A stretch of DNA of 64,000 bases from Candidatus Izimoplasma sp. HR2 (GTDB lineage Bacteria > Bacillota_I > Bacilli_A > Izemoplasmatales > Izemoplasmataceae): positions 1 to 64,000 of the forward strand of contig JRFF01000026.1 of the NCBI GenBank assembly GCA_000753575.1, written 5' to 3'. Both the position numbers and the translations under genes were made by a program. Every line of letters starts with the position of its first letter. Position 1 is the first letter of the stretch. Shown in pieces: positions 33,598-41,784 of the stretch. The notes under the pieces were generated by a model that saw only the letters and a list, made by a program, of their open reading frames with translations, had not been told where the DNA came from and did no database searches.

Positions 33598-33625
33598 GGC
33601 AATCACAAAAAGTGATTGCCTTTTT
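33598..33625 (+). terminator. Terminator after peroxiredoxin
   Basis: GGCAATCAC and GTGATTGCC form a perfect 9-bp stem with a five-A loop and five T. The right arm also supplies the -35 (TTGCCT) of the next promoter. Confidence 0.95.
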
Positions 33626-33644
33626 ATATTGTTTTTTGTATAAT
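33616..33644 (+). promoter_or_regulatory. Promoter of the fluoride riboswitch-antiporter unit
   Basis: TTGCCT (33616-33621) lies in the 3' arm of the preceding terminator, and TATAAT (33639-33644) follows after 17 bases. The start would be near 33651, where the aptamer begins. Confidence 0.75.
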
Positions 33645-33651
33645 AATATTT

Positions 33652-33737
33652 GGGAATGATGTTCTCCCTTAGTTAATTCTAAAACCGCATTTAGTGCTGA
33701 TGACTTCTACCTATATGGGTGAGGTGTCGGCTTTTTT
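33652..33737 (+). ncRNA. Fluoride riboswitch (crcB motif) with overlapping terminator
   Basis: The aptamer reads GGGAATGATGTTCTCCC (33652-33668), a joining segment, AACCGC (33683-33688), and GCTGATGACTTCTACC (33696-33711). These follow the crcB-motif consensus, including the invariant GCTGATG-CTAC block and a possible pseudoknot between GATGTT and GACTTC. The last block also pairs with GGGTGAGGTGTCGGC (33717-33731) to form a terminator with T6. Fluoride binding should prevent that terminator and switch on the antiporter gene. Confidence 0.87.
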
Positions 33738-33764
33738 AATACGTAAAAGAAATGAGGAATTAAT

Positions 33765-34943
33765 ATGTTATTTAGTTTAGCTTTAATATTTATGATTGGA
33801 TTAATACTTGGAGAGATCTTTATTAAGATTAAATTACCAGGATTTTTAGGGATGATTATTACTGGGGTAGTACTTGGACCTTTTGTTTTAAATATGATTG
33901 ATTCTACAATCCTAGATTTATCTAGTGATTTAAGAGAAGTAGCTTTAATAGTTATTTTACTTAGAGCAGGACTTAATTTAGATATTAGTGATCTTAAGAA
34001 GATAGGAAGACCAGCATTATTAATGTCGTTTATTCCTGCGACTTTAGAAATAATTACTATTATTATAGTAGCTCCTTTACTATTTGATATATCTTATATG
34101 GATGCTGCAATACTAGGTTCAGTTATAGCTGCGGTTAGCCCAGCTGTAGTAGTTCCTAAAATGATTAAGTTAATGGATGAGGGATATGGAAAAGAAAAAA
34201 GAATTCCTCATTTAGTAATGGCTTCAGCGAGTGTTGATGATATTTATGTTATTGTATTATTTAGTGCTTTTATTAGTATGCATCAAACTGGAGATATCAG
34301 TTTAGCTAGTTTATATATAGTACCAATGTCAATTGTACTTGGAGTTTTACTTGGTGGAGTTACAGGAATTGGATTATCTTATTTCTTTGCTAAGTTTAGA
34401 GTTAGAGATACGATAAAAGTATTAATTATTTTAGCGGCATCTTTCTTTATGATTACATTTCAAGATTTTGTATCTGACTATGTAGCAATTTCAGGATTAC
34501 TTGCGATAATGGTTTTAGGAATCACATTCTTAAATCAATCAGAAGAAAGAGCTTTAAGATTGAGAGAGAAGTTCTCTAAGTTATGGGTCTTTGCTGAATT
34601 AGTATTATTTGTACTAGTAGGTGCTGCAGTTGATTTAAGTGTTGCGCTTAACGCAGGATTACTTGCACTTATATTATTAAGTATTGGATTACTATTTAGA
34701 TTTAGTGGAGTAATGCTAAGTTTAATTAAGACTAATTTAAATAAACATGAAAGACTGTTTGCAGGTATTTCTTATTTACCTAAAGCAACAGTTCAAGCAG
34801 CAATTGGTGCAATACCGCTCGCACTTGGTGTAGAGTCAGGAGAATTAATACTAGCTCTCGCAGTTCTCGCAATAATTATTAGCGCACCTCTTGGGGCAAT
34901 TGGAATTGATCTAACGTTTAAGAAATTCTTAGTTAAAGAGTAG
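33765..34943 (+). CDS. Cation:proton antiporter (CPA family) under fluoride riboswitch control
   Basis: The 392-residue protein has about twelve membrane helices of the NhaP/Kef type. Typical features are LPGFLGMIITGVVLGPF near residue 25, ALIVILLRAGLNL near 67, and AAVSPAVVVPKMIKL near 126. No soluble nucleotide-binding domain follows. The upstream fluoride riboswitch implies a role in fluoride tolerance, either fluoride expulsion or pH/ion repair; antiporters are among genes known behind this riboswitch class. A GAGGAA SD precedes ATG 33765. Confidence 0.88.
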   Translation: MLFSLALIFMIGLILGEIFIKIKLPGFLGMIITGVVLGPFVLNMIDSTILDLSSDLREVALIVILLRAGLNLDISDLKKIGRPALLMSFIPATLEIITIIIVAPLLFDISYMDAAILGSVIAAVSPAVVVPKMIKLMDEGYGKEKRIPHLVMASASVDDIYVIVLFSAFISMHQTGDISLASLYIVPMSIVLGVLLGGVTGIGLSYFFAKFRVRDTIKVLIILAASFFMITFQDFVSDYVAISGLLAIMVLGITFLNQSEERALRLREKFSKLWVFAELVLFVLVGAAVDLSVALNAGLLALILLSIGLLFRFSGVMLSLIKTNLNKHERLFAGISYLPKATVQAAIGAIPLALGVESGELILALAVLAIIISAPLGAIGIDLTFKKFLVKE

Positions 34944-35016
34944 TTAAAAGGCTATCAATAATATAAGTGAATTATCACTTGAATTGTTATTTGTAAAATT
35001 ATGAAAAATTATGTAT

Positions 35017-35052
35017 AAAAAGACCATTTGTGTTTGTAATAAAGGTCTTTTT
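35017..35052 (+). terminator. Terminator after the antiporter
   Basis: AAAAAGACC (35017-35025) pairs with GGTCTTTTT (35044-35052) across an 18-base loop. The loop is long, so efficiency is uncertain. Confidence 0.65.
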
Positions 35053-35062
35053 ATTATATAAT
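35034..35062 (+). promoter_or_regulatory. Promoter of pgm-rnf
   Basis: TTGTAA (35034-35039) and TATAAT (35057-35062) are 17 bases apart, overlapping the preceding terminator. They would serve phosphoglucomutase and possibly the Rnf genes. Confidence 0.65.
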
Positions 35063-35099
35063 AAATAATGACTTTTTTGAAAGAAAGGTGTGATGATTG

Positions 35100-36797
35100 A
35101 TGTACGAACTAGAATATGATAAATGGTTATCGTTTAAGGGCTTAGATACTGAACTTATGGATGAATTAATAGGCATGAATGAAGAAGATAAGGAAGATGC
35201 ATTTTATAAAACACTTGAGTTTGGAACTGGTGGAATGCGAGGTATTATTGGCGCAGGAATAAATAGAATGAATAAATATACAATTAGAAAAGCAAATTAT
35301 GGCTTTGGGAAATACCTATCAGATAAGTATGGTGAAGGTGTTTCAAGAGGCGTTGTAATTGCACATGATAATAGAAATAAGAGTGTTGAATTCGCTCAAC
35401 AAAGTGCAAGTGTACTTGCTAGTTTTGGAATTAAAACTTATTTGTTTGATGGTTTAAGACCAACTCCTGAGTTAAGTTTTGCTGTTAGAGAATTAAATGC
35501 TATTGGTGGAATTGTAGTTACTGCAAGTCATAATCCTCCAAAGTATAATGGTTATAAAATATATGATGAAGAAGGATGCCAATTAGTTCCTAAATACGCT
35601 GACTTAGTTATTGAACTTGTTGAAAGTGTAGAGGATGTATTTAAGATTGATTATATTGAATATAGTGAATTATTAAAATCTGGAATGAGTGTAATAATTG
35701 GTAAAGAAATGGATGATTTATTCTTAGATGCAGTTGATACTGTACAATTAAGAAAAGAAGTTCCTAAGAAACTAAAAATAGTATTTACTCCACTTCATGG
35801 TACTAGTGCAACTATTGGATTAGAAGCTTTAACTAGAAATGGATATGATGTAACACCTGTTAAGGAACAAATGGTTCCTGATCCTAACTTTGGGACTGTT
35901 ACTAGTCCTAATCCTGAGAATAAGGAAGCATTTGAATATGCAATTAAGTTAGGAAAAGAAATAGGAGCAGATGTATTAATTGCAACTGATCCTGATGCTG
36001 ATAGACTTGGTGTTGCTTGTTTACATAATGGTGAATATATATTATTAACTGGTAATCAGACTGGAGCTATTTTAGTTGATTACATTTTACGAACAAGAAA
36101 AGAACAAGGGACTTTACCTAAAAAAGGAATGGTATATAATACTATCGTTACTAGTGAGTTAGGAGCAGTAATTGCGAAGAGTTTTGGAATGGATGTTGTA
36201 AGTACTTTAACTGGATTTAAATTTATTGGTGAACAAGCTAAATTAATAGAAGATACTGATTATGAATTTATGTTTGGATATGAAGAAAGTTATGGATATG
36301 TTATTAAAGATGTTGTAAGAGATAAAGATGCTATTCAAGCATTGTTATTATTGAGTGAAGTTGCTAATGTTGGTAAACTTGGTGGTAAAACTTTATATGA
36401 CTATTTATTATTCTTATATGAAGAATATGGATATTATATTGAAGACTTAGTTAATGTGGTACTTGAAGGTGTCGCAGGAGCGAATAAAATAAAAGAAATA
36501 ATTGAACACTTTAGAAATAATGCACCTACTGTAGTTAATGGTATGAAAGTTGTTAAAGTAGAAGATTATAATTTAAGTATTAAGTATGAAAATAGTGTTG
36601 AAAGTATTATTGATTTACCAAAATCGAATGTACTAAAATATACTTTAGAAGATGGATCTTGGTTTGTACTTAGACCAAGTGGAACTGAACCTAAGTTAAA
36701 AATTTATATTGGTGTACTAGGAGACAGTTTAGAAGATTCTAAGAATAAAAATAAGTTGATTAAAAATGATGTTTTAAATATAATTGATACAATATAA
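35100..36797 (+). CDS. Phosphoglucomutase/phosphomannomutase
   Basis: The 565-residue enzyme interconverts glucose-1- and glucose-6-phosphate, joining glycogen turnover to glycolysis. The phosphoserine loop TASHNPPKYNGYK near residue 140, the metal loop DPDADRLG near 300, and the phosphate-binding RPSGTEPKLKIY near 524 are intact. The start is ATG 35100; the frame could begin at TTG 35097, but the SD AAAGGTG favours the ATG. rnfC starts 24 bases after its stop with no terminator between, so co-transcription is likely. Confidence 0.95.
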   Translation: MYELEYDKWLSFKGLDTELMDELIGMNEEDKEDAFYKTLEFGTGGMRGIIGAGINRMNKYTIRKANYGFGKYLSDKYGEGVSRGVVIAHDNRNKSVEFAQQSASVLASFGIKTYLFDGLRPTPELSFAVRELNAIGGIVVTASHNPPKYNGYKIYDEEGCQLVPKYADLVIELVESVEDVFKIDYIEYSELLKSGMSVIIGKEMDDLFLDAVDTVQLRKEVPKKLKIVFTPLHGTSATIGLEALTRNGYDVTPVKEQMVPDPNFGTVTSPNPENKEAFEYAIKLGKEIGADVLIATDPDADRLGVACLHNGEYILLTGNQTGAILVDYILRTRKEQGTLPKKGMVYNTIVTSELGAVIAKSFGMDVVSTLTGFKFIGEQAKLIEDTDYEFMFGYEESYGYVIKDVVRDKDAIQALLLLSEVANVGKLGGKTLYDYLLFLYEEYGYYIEDLVNVVLEGVAGANKIKEIIEHFRNNAPTVVNGMKVVKVEDYNLSIKYENSVESIIDLPKSNVLKYTLEDGSWFVLRPSGTEPKLKIYIGVLGDSLEDSKNKNKLIKNDVLNIIDTI

Positions 36798-36820
36798 TTT
36801 GAGCTAGAGGACGTGAATTT

Positions 36821-38122
36821 ATGATTAAAAAATCAAAGAAAGTAAAAGATTATAAATTGTTAACGAAGGCTTTGCCTACGTTAAGATATTTAGATCCACA
36901 TTCAGTGTTTATCCATTTACAAAATAGTAGATGTAAAACATATGATGTATCTGTTAAAGAAGGAGACCGTGTATTATTTGGTGAACAAATAGGTGTTAGA
37001 CATGGTGGATTCTTTGAACAACCAGTACACGCTACAGTTAGTGGTACAGTTGGAAAAATTACTAAAAAGTTACATCGTACTGGTAGAAAAGTTGATGTTA
37101 TTGAAATTAAGAATGACTTTTTAGATACACCGCATGAATCTGTATATGATAGACCTGATGCAATTATTGAAAAGATGACTCAGGCAGATATGGTTGAAAT
37201 TGTTAAGGAGAAATCTTTGGTTGGTCTTGGTGGAAGTGGATTCCCTACTTATATAAAGCTTGGAACTAAAGAAAAGATTAATACAATAGTAATAAACGCT
37301 GTTGAGTGTGAGCCTTATTTAAGTAGTGATTATAGACTAATTTTAGAACATCCTGAAGAGGTTATTACAGGATTAAAATATATTATGCAAGCATTAAATG
37401 TTGATCATGCATTAATAGCTATTAAGTCTATGAAAAATCCTTTATATGAAGTGCTAACTCAAGTACTTGAAGTTAGATTCCCTGAACTTAATATTCAAGT
37501 TGTTAAGTTAGGTAACTACTACCCACAAGGTTGGGAAGTTGAAATGTTTGAACAAGCTTTAGGGATAAGAGTACCTCCAGGTGAACTTCCTACTAAGTAT
37601 GGAATTATTGGATTTAATGTATCAACTACTGTTGGTGTATTTGATGCAATCAAACATAATTTACCTGTTACTAAAAGACATTTCACAATTACTGGAGATG
37701 CTGTTAAGTTCCCTCAAAATATTTTTGTTAGAGTTGGAACTAGTGTTAAAGAGTTAATTGATGTTTGTGATGGATTCTTAGATGTAGAAGAAGATATTGT
37801 TATTGTAATGGGTGGTCCTATGATGGGAACTAGTGTTACTACTAGTGATGTTGTTGTATCTAAAACGACTACTTCAGTAATTATCTTAAAAGATATTCAA
37901 TATAAAGAAGAACAATGTGTAAGGTGTGGAAGCTGTGTATATAGTTGTCCTACACATTTACAACCAGTTCAGATTATGAACGCAGTTAAAAGAAATGATA
38001 AAGACGTGATGAAAGGACTTAATGCTAATGAATGTATTGAATGTGGATTATGTGCATATGTATGTACTAGTAAAATTCATGTAACTGATTATGTTCGTAA
38101 AGCTAAGAAGTTAATTGGGTGA
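36821..38122 (+). CDS. rnfC: Rnf electron transport complex subunit C
   Basis: RnfC is the peripheral NADH-facing subunit of the ferredoxin:NAD+ oxidoreductase that pumps Na+ or H+. The 433-residue protein has the N-terminal RnfC barrel-like region, the NADH/FMN-binding core with GLGGSGFPTYIKL near residue 132 and NAVECEPYLSSDYRLI near 159, and two [4Fe-4S] motifs near residues 365 and 404 (CVRCGSC, CIECGLC). A GAGG SD precedes ATG. It is the first of six rnf genes in the order C-D-G-E-A-B. Confidence 0.95.
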   Translation: MIKKSKKVKDYKLLTKALPTLRYLDPHSVFIHLQNSRCKTYDVSVKEGDRVLFGEQIGVRHGGFFEQPVHATVSGTVGKITKKLHRTGRKVDVIEIKNDFLDTPHESVYDRPDAIIEKMTQADMVEIVKEKSLVGLGGSGFPTYIKLGTKEKINTIVINAVECEPYLSSDYRLILEHPEEVITGLKYIMQALNVDHALIAIKSMKNPLYEVLTQVLEVRFPELNIQVVKLGNYYPQGWEVEMFEQALGIRVPPGELPTKYGIIGFNVSTTVGVFDAIKHNLPVTKRHFTITGDAVKFPQNIFVRVGTSVKELIDVCDGFLDVEEDIVIVMGGPMMGTSVTTSDVVVSKTTTSVIILKDIQYKEEQCVRCGSCVYSCPTHLQPVQIMNAVKRNDKDVMKGLNANECIECGLCAYVCTSKIHVTDYVRKAKKLIG

Positions 38123-38127
38123 TAATT

Positions 38128-39189
38128 ATGGAAACAGTTATACCGAAAATAATTAGAAGAACAAGTCCTTATTTAAGACGTCCTAAAGCTAATGTTACTA
38201 GAATGATGAGAGATGTTACTATAGCACTTTTACCAGTAACTATATTTGCGATTTATAAATTTGGAATGGCTGCAGTAATGATAATTTCAGTAAGTATTCT
38301 ATCAATGATGGCTGCTGAATATATTTATTATCAAATAGTTGATAAACTAGATGATGAAAAATTTAAATGGAAAAATAAAAGTTTTACATTATATAATTTT
38401 AGTACTATTACAAGTGGATTAATTTATGCGTTAATCTTACCTGATGCGACTCCTTGGTTTGTTGTTATGATAGGGGCAGTATTTGGGGTTGTATTTGGTA
38501 AATTAATCTTTGGAGGATTAGGACAAAACATCTTTAATCCTGCGGCGCTTGGTAGAGTATTTGTTTTAGTAAGTTTTGGTACATTAATGGTGTTTGATGT
38601 GGATACTGTGGCTGGGGCTACACCACTTGGTGTTATTAATGATGATATCTTTAACTTAGCCTTACTTAGTGATTTTAGTATTATGAACTTATTTACTGGT
38701 ATGGCAATACCAGGAAGTATTGGAGAAATGAGTGTAATACTAATTTTAATTGGTGGAGTTTATTTAGCACTTAGAACTAGTTTTGAAGTTAGAATTCCAA
38801 TAGCTTATATTGGAACTGTAGCGTTACTTGCTGGTGCAGTTGCTATATATAAAGGAATAAGTTATGAATATGTTTTATTCCATGTATTTAGTGGTGGATT
38901 AATATTTGGGGCTATATTTATGGCAACTGATCCTATAACATCACCATTAACAATACCTGGTAGAATATACTTTGGATTTGCTCTTGGATTCTTAACGTTT
39001 ATTATAAGAATATTTGGGGCATACCCTGAAGGTGTTATGTTTGCGATACTTATAATGAATATGTTTGTTTCAAGTTTTGATTACTATAAATGGACAAACA
39101 GTAAAATTACTAAAAGACAGAAAATAATATTCAGTATTGTTGTACTGCTAAGTATTGCTGTTACGTTAGTAGGTGTTAGTTATGTTTAA
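38128..39189 (+). CDS. rnfD: Rnf electron transport complex subunit D
   Basis: RnfD is an integral membrane subunit carrying covalent FMN. The 353-residue protein has about nine to ten helices. AGATPLG near residue 165 corresponds to the SGAT-type site whose threonine holds the flavin, and FGGLGQNIFNPAALGRVFVL near 127 is characteristic. ATG 38128 follows GGGTGA at a normal distance; an in-frame GTG at 38119 is part of that SD. It overlaps rnfG by eight bases. Confidence 0.95.
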   Translation: METVIPKIIRRTSPYLRRPKANVTRMMRDVTIALLPVTIFAIYKFGMAAVMIISVSILSMMAAEYIYYQIVDKLDDEKFKWKNKSFTLYNFSTITSGLIYALILPDATPWFVVMIGAVFGVVFGKLIFGGLGQNIFNPAALGRVFVLVSFGTLMVFDVDTVAGATPLGVINDDIFNLALLSDFSIMNLFTGMAIPGSIGEMSVILILIGGVYLALRTSFEVRIPIAYIGTVALLAGAVAIYKGISYEYVLFHVFSGGLIFGAIFMATDPITSPLTIPGRIYFGFALGFLTFIIRIFGAYPEGVMFAILIMNMFVSSFDYYKWTNSKITKRQKIIFSIVVLLSIAVTLVGVSYV

Positions 39190-39733
39190 TAAACTTAAAA
39201 CAGCTTTTGTTCTAGTAGTAATTGGAGGGTTAGCTGGAATTATTATATTTGGAGTTAATGAGTTAACTTATGAAAGAATTGAAGCTAATATAGTAGAACA
39301 AGAAAAAGCGTATTATCGTGAAATATTTGATTTTGAAAAAGATTTTAATATGTTTTTAGAAATAAATGAACTTGACGGTGAATTAGATCAAGAAATTATT
39401 ATTTATGAAGCTGATAGTAATGGTAATAAAATTGATGGAGTTATTTATGGTTATGCTTATAAAGATATAACTAAAAATAATTATGGAGATATTACTGTAA
39501 TAGTTGGTATTGATTTAGAAGGTAATATTGCTAAAGTAGTAATTGGTAGTAATAACAATACTCCAACATTTGTTAATAAGATAGAAACTAAATATCTTTA
39601 TAAATTTGAAGAGCAAGATATTAGTGATTATAGTATTGATACATTTACAGGAGCTTCTTATACATATGGATCAGTTACTAATGCTATTGATTTAGCTAGT
39701 AATTATTACTTGGAAAATAGAGGTGATGAATAA
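39182..39733 (+). CDS. rnfG: Rnf electron transport complex subunit G
   Basis: RnfG is a single-span subunit with an extracytoplasmic domain that binds FMN covalently. The 183-residue protein has an N-terminal membrane helix (about 8-28) and, near residue 157, DTFTGASYTYGSV; the threonine before YGSV is the expected flavin site (family S/TGAxxT). ATG 39182 follows AGGTG with 6-base spacing. The stop overlaps the rnfE start by one base. Confidence 0.93.
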   Translation: MFNKLKTAFVLVVIGGLAGIIIFGVNELTYERIEANIVEQEKAYYREIFDFEKDFNMFLEINELDGELDQEIIIYEADSNGNKIDGVIYGYAYKDITKNNYGDITVIVGIDLEGNIAKVVIGSNNNTPTFVNKIETKYLYKFEEQDISDYSIDTFTGASYTYGSVTNAIDLASNYYLENRGDE

Positions 39734-40509
39734 TGAGTAAAAAAGAAAACTTCTTAAAAGGGTTCTTAAAAGAAAACCCAATATTTGTCTTCCTTCTAGG
39801 AATGTGTCCAGCACTTGCTGTTACTGCAACATTTGAAACATCACTTGGAATGGGATTACTTGTTGTATTTGTATTAACAGGAAGTAATATTGTTGTAAGT
39901 TTAGTAAAAGGGTTTATACCTGATCAAGTTAGAACACCTGCATATATCGTTATTATTGCAACATTTGTTACTGTTGTTAAAATGTTAACTTTTGCTTATG
40001 CAATTGAATTATATGATGCTTTAGGTGTATTCTTACCATTAATCGTTGTTAACTGTTTAATACTTGGTAGAGCAGAAGCGTTCGCTTCTAAAAACAATGT
40101 ATTAGATAGTACAATTGACGGAATTGGAATGGGACTTGGATTTACATTTGCTTTAGTAGTTATCGGTGTATTTAGAGAATTCCTTGCAACTGGTGGAATT
40201 CAATGGGGAGTTTATTTACCATTCTTTGTTGATGCACCTATACATTTATTTACACTTGATTGGATAATTAATTTATTTACTGATGGATTTGTTATAGCTG
40301 ATTATGGTCTTGCTGTATTTAGTCTTCCTCCTGGAGCGTTTATTGCTCTTGGTATAATACTTGCTGGATTCCAATTTAAAAAATCAAGACAAATCAAAAG
40401 AGAATTAGAAGAAAAGAAAAAACTTATTGCAGAGCGTAAAAGACAAGCTCTTGAAAAGAAAAAAGAAAAAGCTTTAGCGGCAGCTAAACTAGCAAAGGCA
40501 GGTGAATAG
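39733..40509 (+). CDS. rnfE: Rnf electron transport complex subunit E with basic tail
   Basis: RnfE is a six-helix subunit that pairs with RnfA in the membrane core. Residues 1 to about 215 follow the family, with NPIFVFLLGMCPALAVT, VNCLILGRAEAFAS near residue 102 and LPPGAFIALG near 198. The last ~43 residues are a highly charged Lys/Arg/Glu/Ala-rich helix, probably cytoplasmic. Total length is 258 residues. Genes overlap rnfG and end one base before rnfA. Confidence 0.94.
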   Translation: MSKKENFLKGFLKENPIFVFLLGMCPALAVTATFETSLGMGLLVVFVLTGSNIVVSLVKGFIPDQVRTPAYIVIIATFVTVVKMLTFAYAIELYDALGVFLPLIVVNCLILGRAEAFASKNNVLDSTIDGIGMGLGFTFALVVIGVFREFLATGGIQWGVYLPFFVDAPIHLFTLDWIINLFTDGFVIADYGLAVFSLPPGAFIALGIILAGFQFKKSRQIKRELEEKKKLIAERKRQALEKKKEKALAAAKLAKAGE

Positions 40510-40510
40510 T

Positions 40511-41116
40511 ATGAGTTTTACAGTATTTGCAACAGCAATTATTTCAGCAATGTTGATTAATAATGTTATCTTAATGCAATTCCTTGGTATTTGTCCTTTC
40601 CTTGGTGTTAGTAAGAAAAGTAGTAGTGCCGTTGGAATGAGTGCAGCTGTATTATTTGTTATGGTAATAGCTTCAGCTGTTACGTATACAATTTATGATT
40701 TAGTATTATATCCGTTTGATATACCATATATTTCAACTATTGCATTTATATTAGTAATTGCTAGTTTAGTTCAATTTGTTGAAATGGTTATTAAAAAGTT
40801 TAGTAAACCACTTTATAAAAGTTTAGGTATTTATTTACCACTTATTACTACTAACTGTGCAATACTTGGAGTAAGTGAAGGAAATATTACAGGTATATGG
40901 ACTGAAACTATGCCTTACTGGGAAGGACTATTTACTGCGGTTTCAGTAAGTGTCGGAACTGGTCTTGGATTTGGGTTAATTATATTTGCATTTTCATCAA
41001 TTAGAGAAAAATTAGATGGTAGTAACGTTCCTGCATCATGGAAAGGTGTTCCTATTAGCTTAGTAGTTGCTGGAATCATGAGTCTTGCTTTCTTAGGACT
41101 TGCTGGAATTATTTAA
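40511..41116 (+). CDS. rnfA: Rnf electron transport complex subunit A
   Basis: RnfA is the six-helix partner of RnfE. The 201-residue protein has NNVILMQFLGICPFLGVSKK near residue 17 and TTNCAILGVSE near 114, the two inverted-repeat segments whose cysteines are expected to hold a membrane-embedded Fe-S cluster with RnfE. ATG 40511 is preceded by AGGTGA; a GTG at 40502 overlaps that SD. Its stop overlaps the start of the 55-residue ORF at 41116. Confidence 0.94.
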   Translation: MSFTVFATAIISAMLINNVILMQFLGICPFLGVSKKSSSAVGMSAAVLFVMVIASAVTYTIYDLVLYPFDIPYISTIAFILVIASLVQFVEMVIKKFSKPLYKSLGIYLPLITTNCAILGVSEGNITGIWTETMPYWEGLFTAVSVSVGTGLGFGLIIFAFSSIREKLDGSNVPASWKGVPISLVVAGIMSLAFLGLAGII

Positions 41117-41283
41117 TGGGTGGCTTCTTAATACCTGTTCTCGTTATTGGAGGGCTTGTTATAGTGTATATACTTAGTTATGCATTAAACAAAAATACAC
41201 CAATTCCTGAAGAATGTTTAGAAATAGTAGATAGTACGAAATGTGAATCTTGTCATAGTTTCACATGTACGTATAAGAAATAG
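41116..41283 (+). CDS. 55-residue Cys-rich membrane protein inside the rnf operon, undescribed
   Basis: A complete ATG-to-TAG frame lies between rnfA and rnfB, too short for usual ORF cutoffs. The predicted protein starts MGGFLIPVLVIGGLVIVYIL, one membrane helix (about 4-23), followed by a short tail with cysteines at 34, 43, 46 and 51. C43-E-S-C46-H47 is a CxxCH motif, as used for c-type haem, though Fe-S or metal binding is equally possible. Its ATG overlaps the rnfA stop (TAATG), implying coupled translation, and rnfB follows by nine bases. I know no named family for it; small Cys-rich FeoB-associated proteins are vaguely similar in layout. Confidence 0.75.
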   Translation: MGGFLIPVLVIGGLVIVYILSYALNKNTPIPEECLEIVDSTKCESCHSFTCTYKK

Positions 41284-41292
41284 AGGTGACTT

Positions 41293-41598
41293 ATGGCAGC
41301 TTTTATTACATTAGGAGTTATGGGTTTAGTACTTGGACTTGGTTTAGCGTTTGCTGCTGACTATCTTAAAGTAGAAATTGATGAAAGAATACAAACAATA
41401 ACTGATTTATTACCTCAGTATAATTGTGGTGCATGTGGATTCCCTGGATGTGCTGGATTTGCTGAAGGTATTGTTGAAGGAACTGTTGAAAAACTTACAG
41501 ATTGTAAGCCAGGAAAAGATGAACATTATAATCCAATACTGGAATATATAAAAGATCATCCTAATCCTGATGGATCTTTAATTAAAGTTATAAAATAA
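41293..41598 (+). CDS. rnfB: Rnf electron transport complex subunit B, short form lacking ferredoxin domains
   Basis: RnfB normally links ferredoxin to the membrane core and carries one [4Fe-4S] domain plus a two-cluster (or larger) ferredoxin domain. This 101-residue version has the membrane helix (about 4-22) and the first cluster domain with Cys45, Cys48, Cys53 and Cys71 (NCGACGFPGC), then stops after DGSLIKVIK. No ferredoxin motif follows before the terminator, and no frameshifted remainder is visible downstream. GAGGTG is the SD. Known RnfB proteins are about 190 residues or longer, so this is unusually short. Confidence 0.88.
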   Translation: MAAFITLGVMGLVLGLGLAFAADYLKVEIDERIQTITDLLPQYNCGACGFPGCAGFAEGIVEGTVEKLTDCKPGKDEHYNPILEYIKDHPNPDGSLIKVIK

Positions 41599-41624
41599 GG
41601 AAGTCATTTAGACTTCCTTTTTTT
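41597..41624 (+). terminator. Terminator after rnfB
   Basis: AAGGAAGTC and GACTTCCTT form a perfect 9-bp stem starting inside the rnfB stop, followed by a T run. Confidence 0.94.
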
Positions 41625-41648
41625 ATTATTTTTTATTATTCATTTGTT

Positions 41649-41679
41649 TGAAAACGTTATCATCTAGAAAACGTTATCA
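41649..41679 (+). promoter_or_regulatory. Two tandem cre-like operators upstream of ppdK
   Basis: TGAAAACGTTATCA (41649-41662) matches the CcpA cre consensus fully, and AGAAAACGTTATCA (41666-41679) differs only in its first base. They are 17 bases apart centre to centre and about 120 bases before the ppdK start. Confidence 0.75.
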
Positions 41680-41784
41680 TATGGGAAATAATAGTTCTAT
41701 TTAGTTGAAAATATAAATTGATAATGATATAATTATTTCGGACTTTTTAGAAAAATAATATATATATATGAAAGGTGAAAAACT

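Noticed and set aside
41599-41784. A frameshifted remainder of rnfB downstream of its stop
   Set aside because: No CxxCxxCxxxC-coding sequence is present in any forward frame before ppdK, and a terminator overlaps the stop, so the short form looks genuine.
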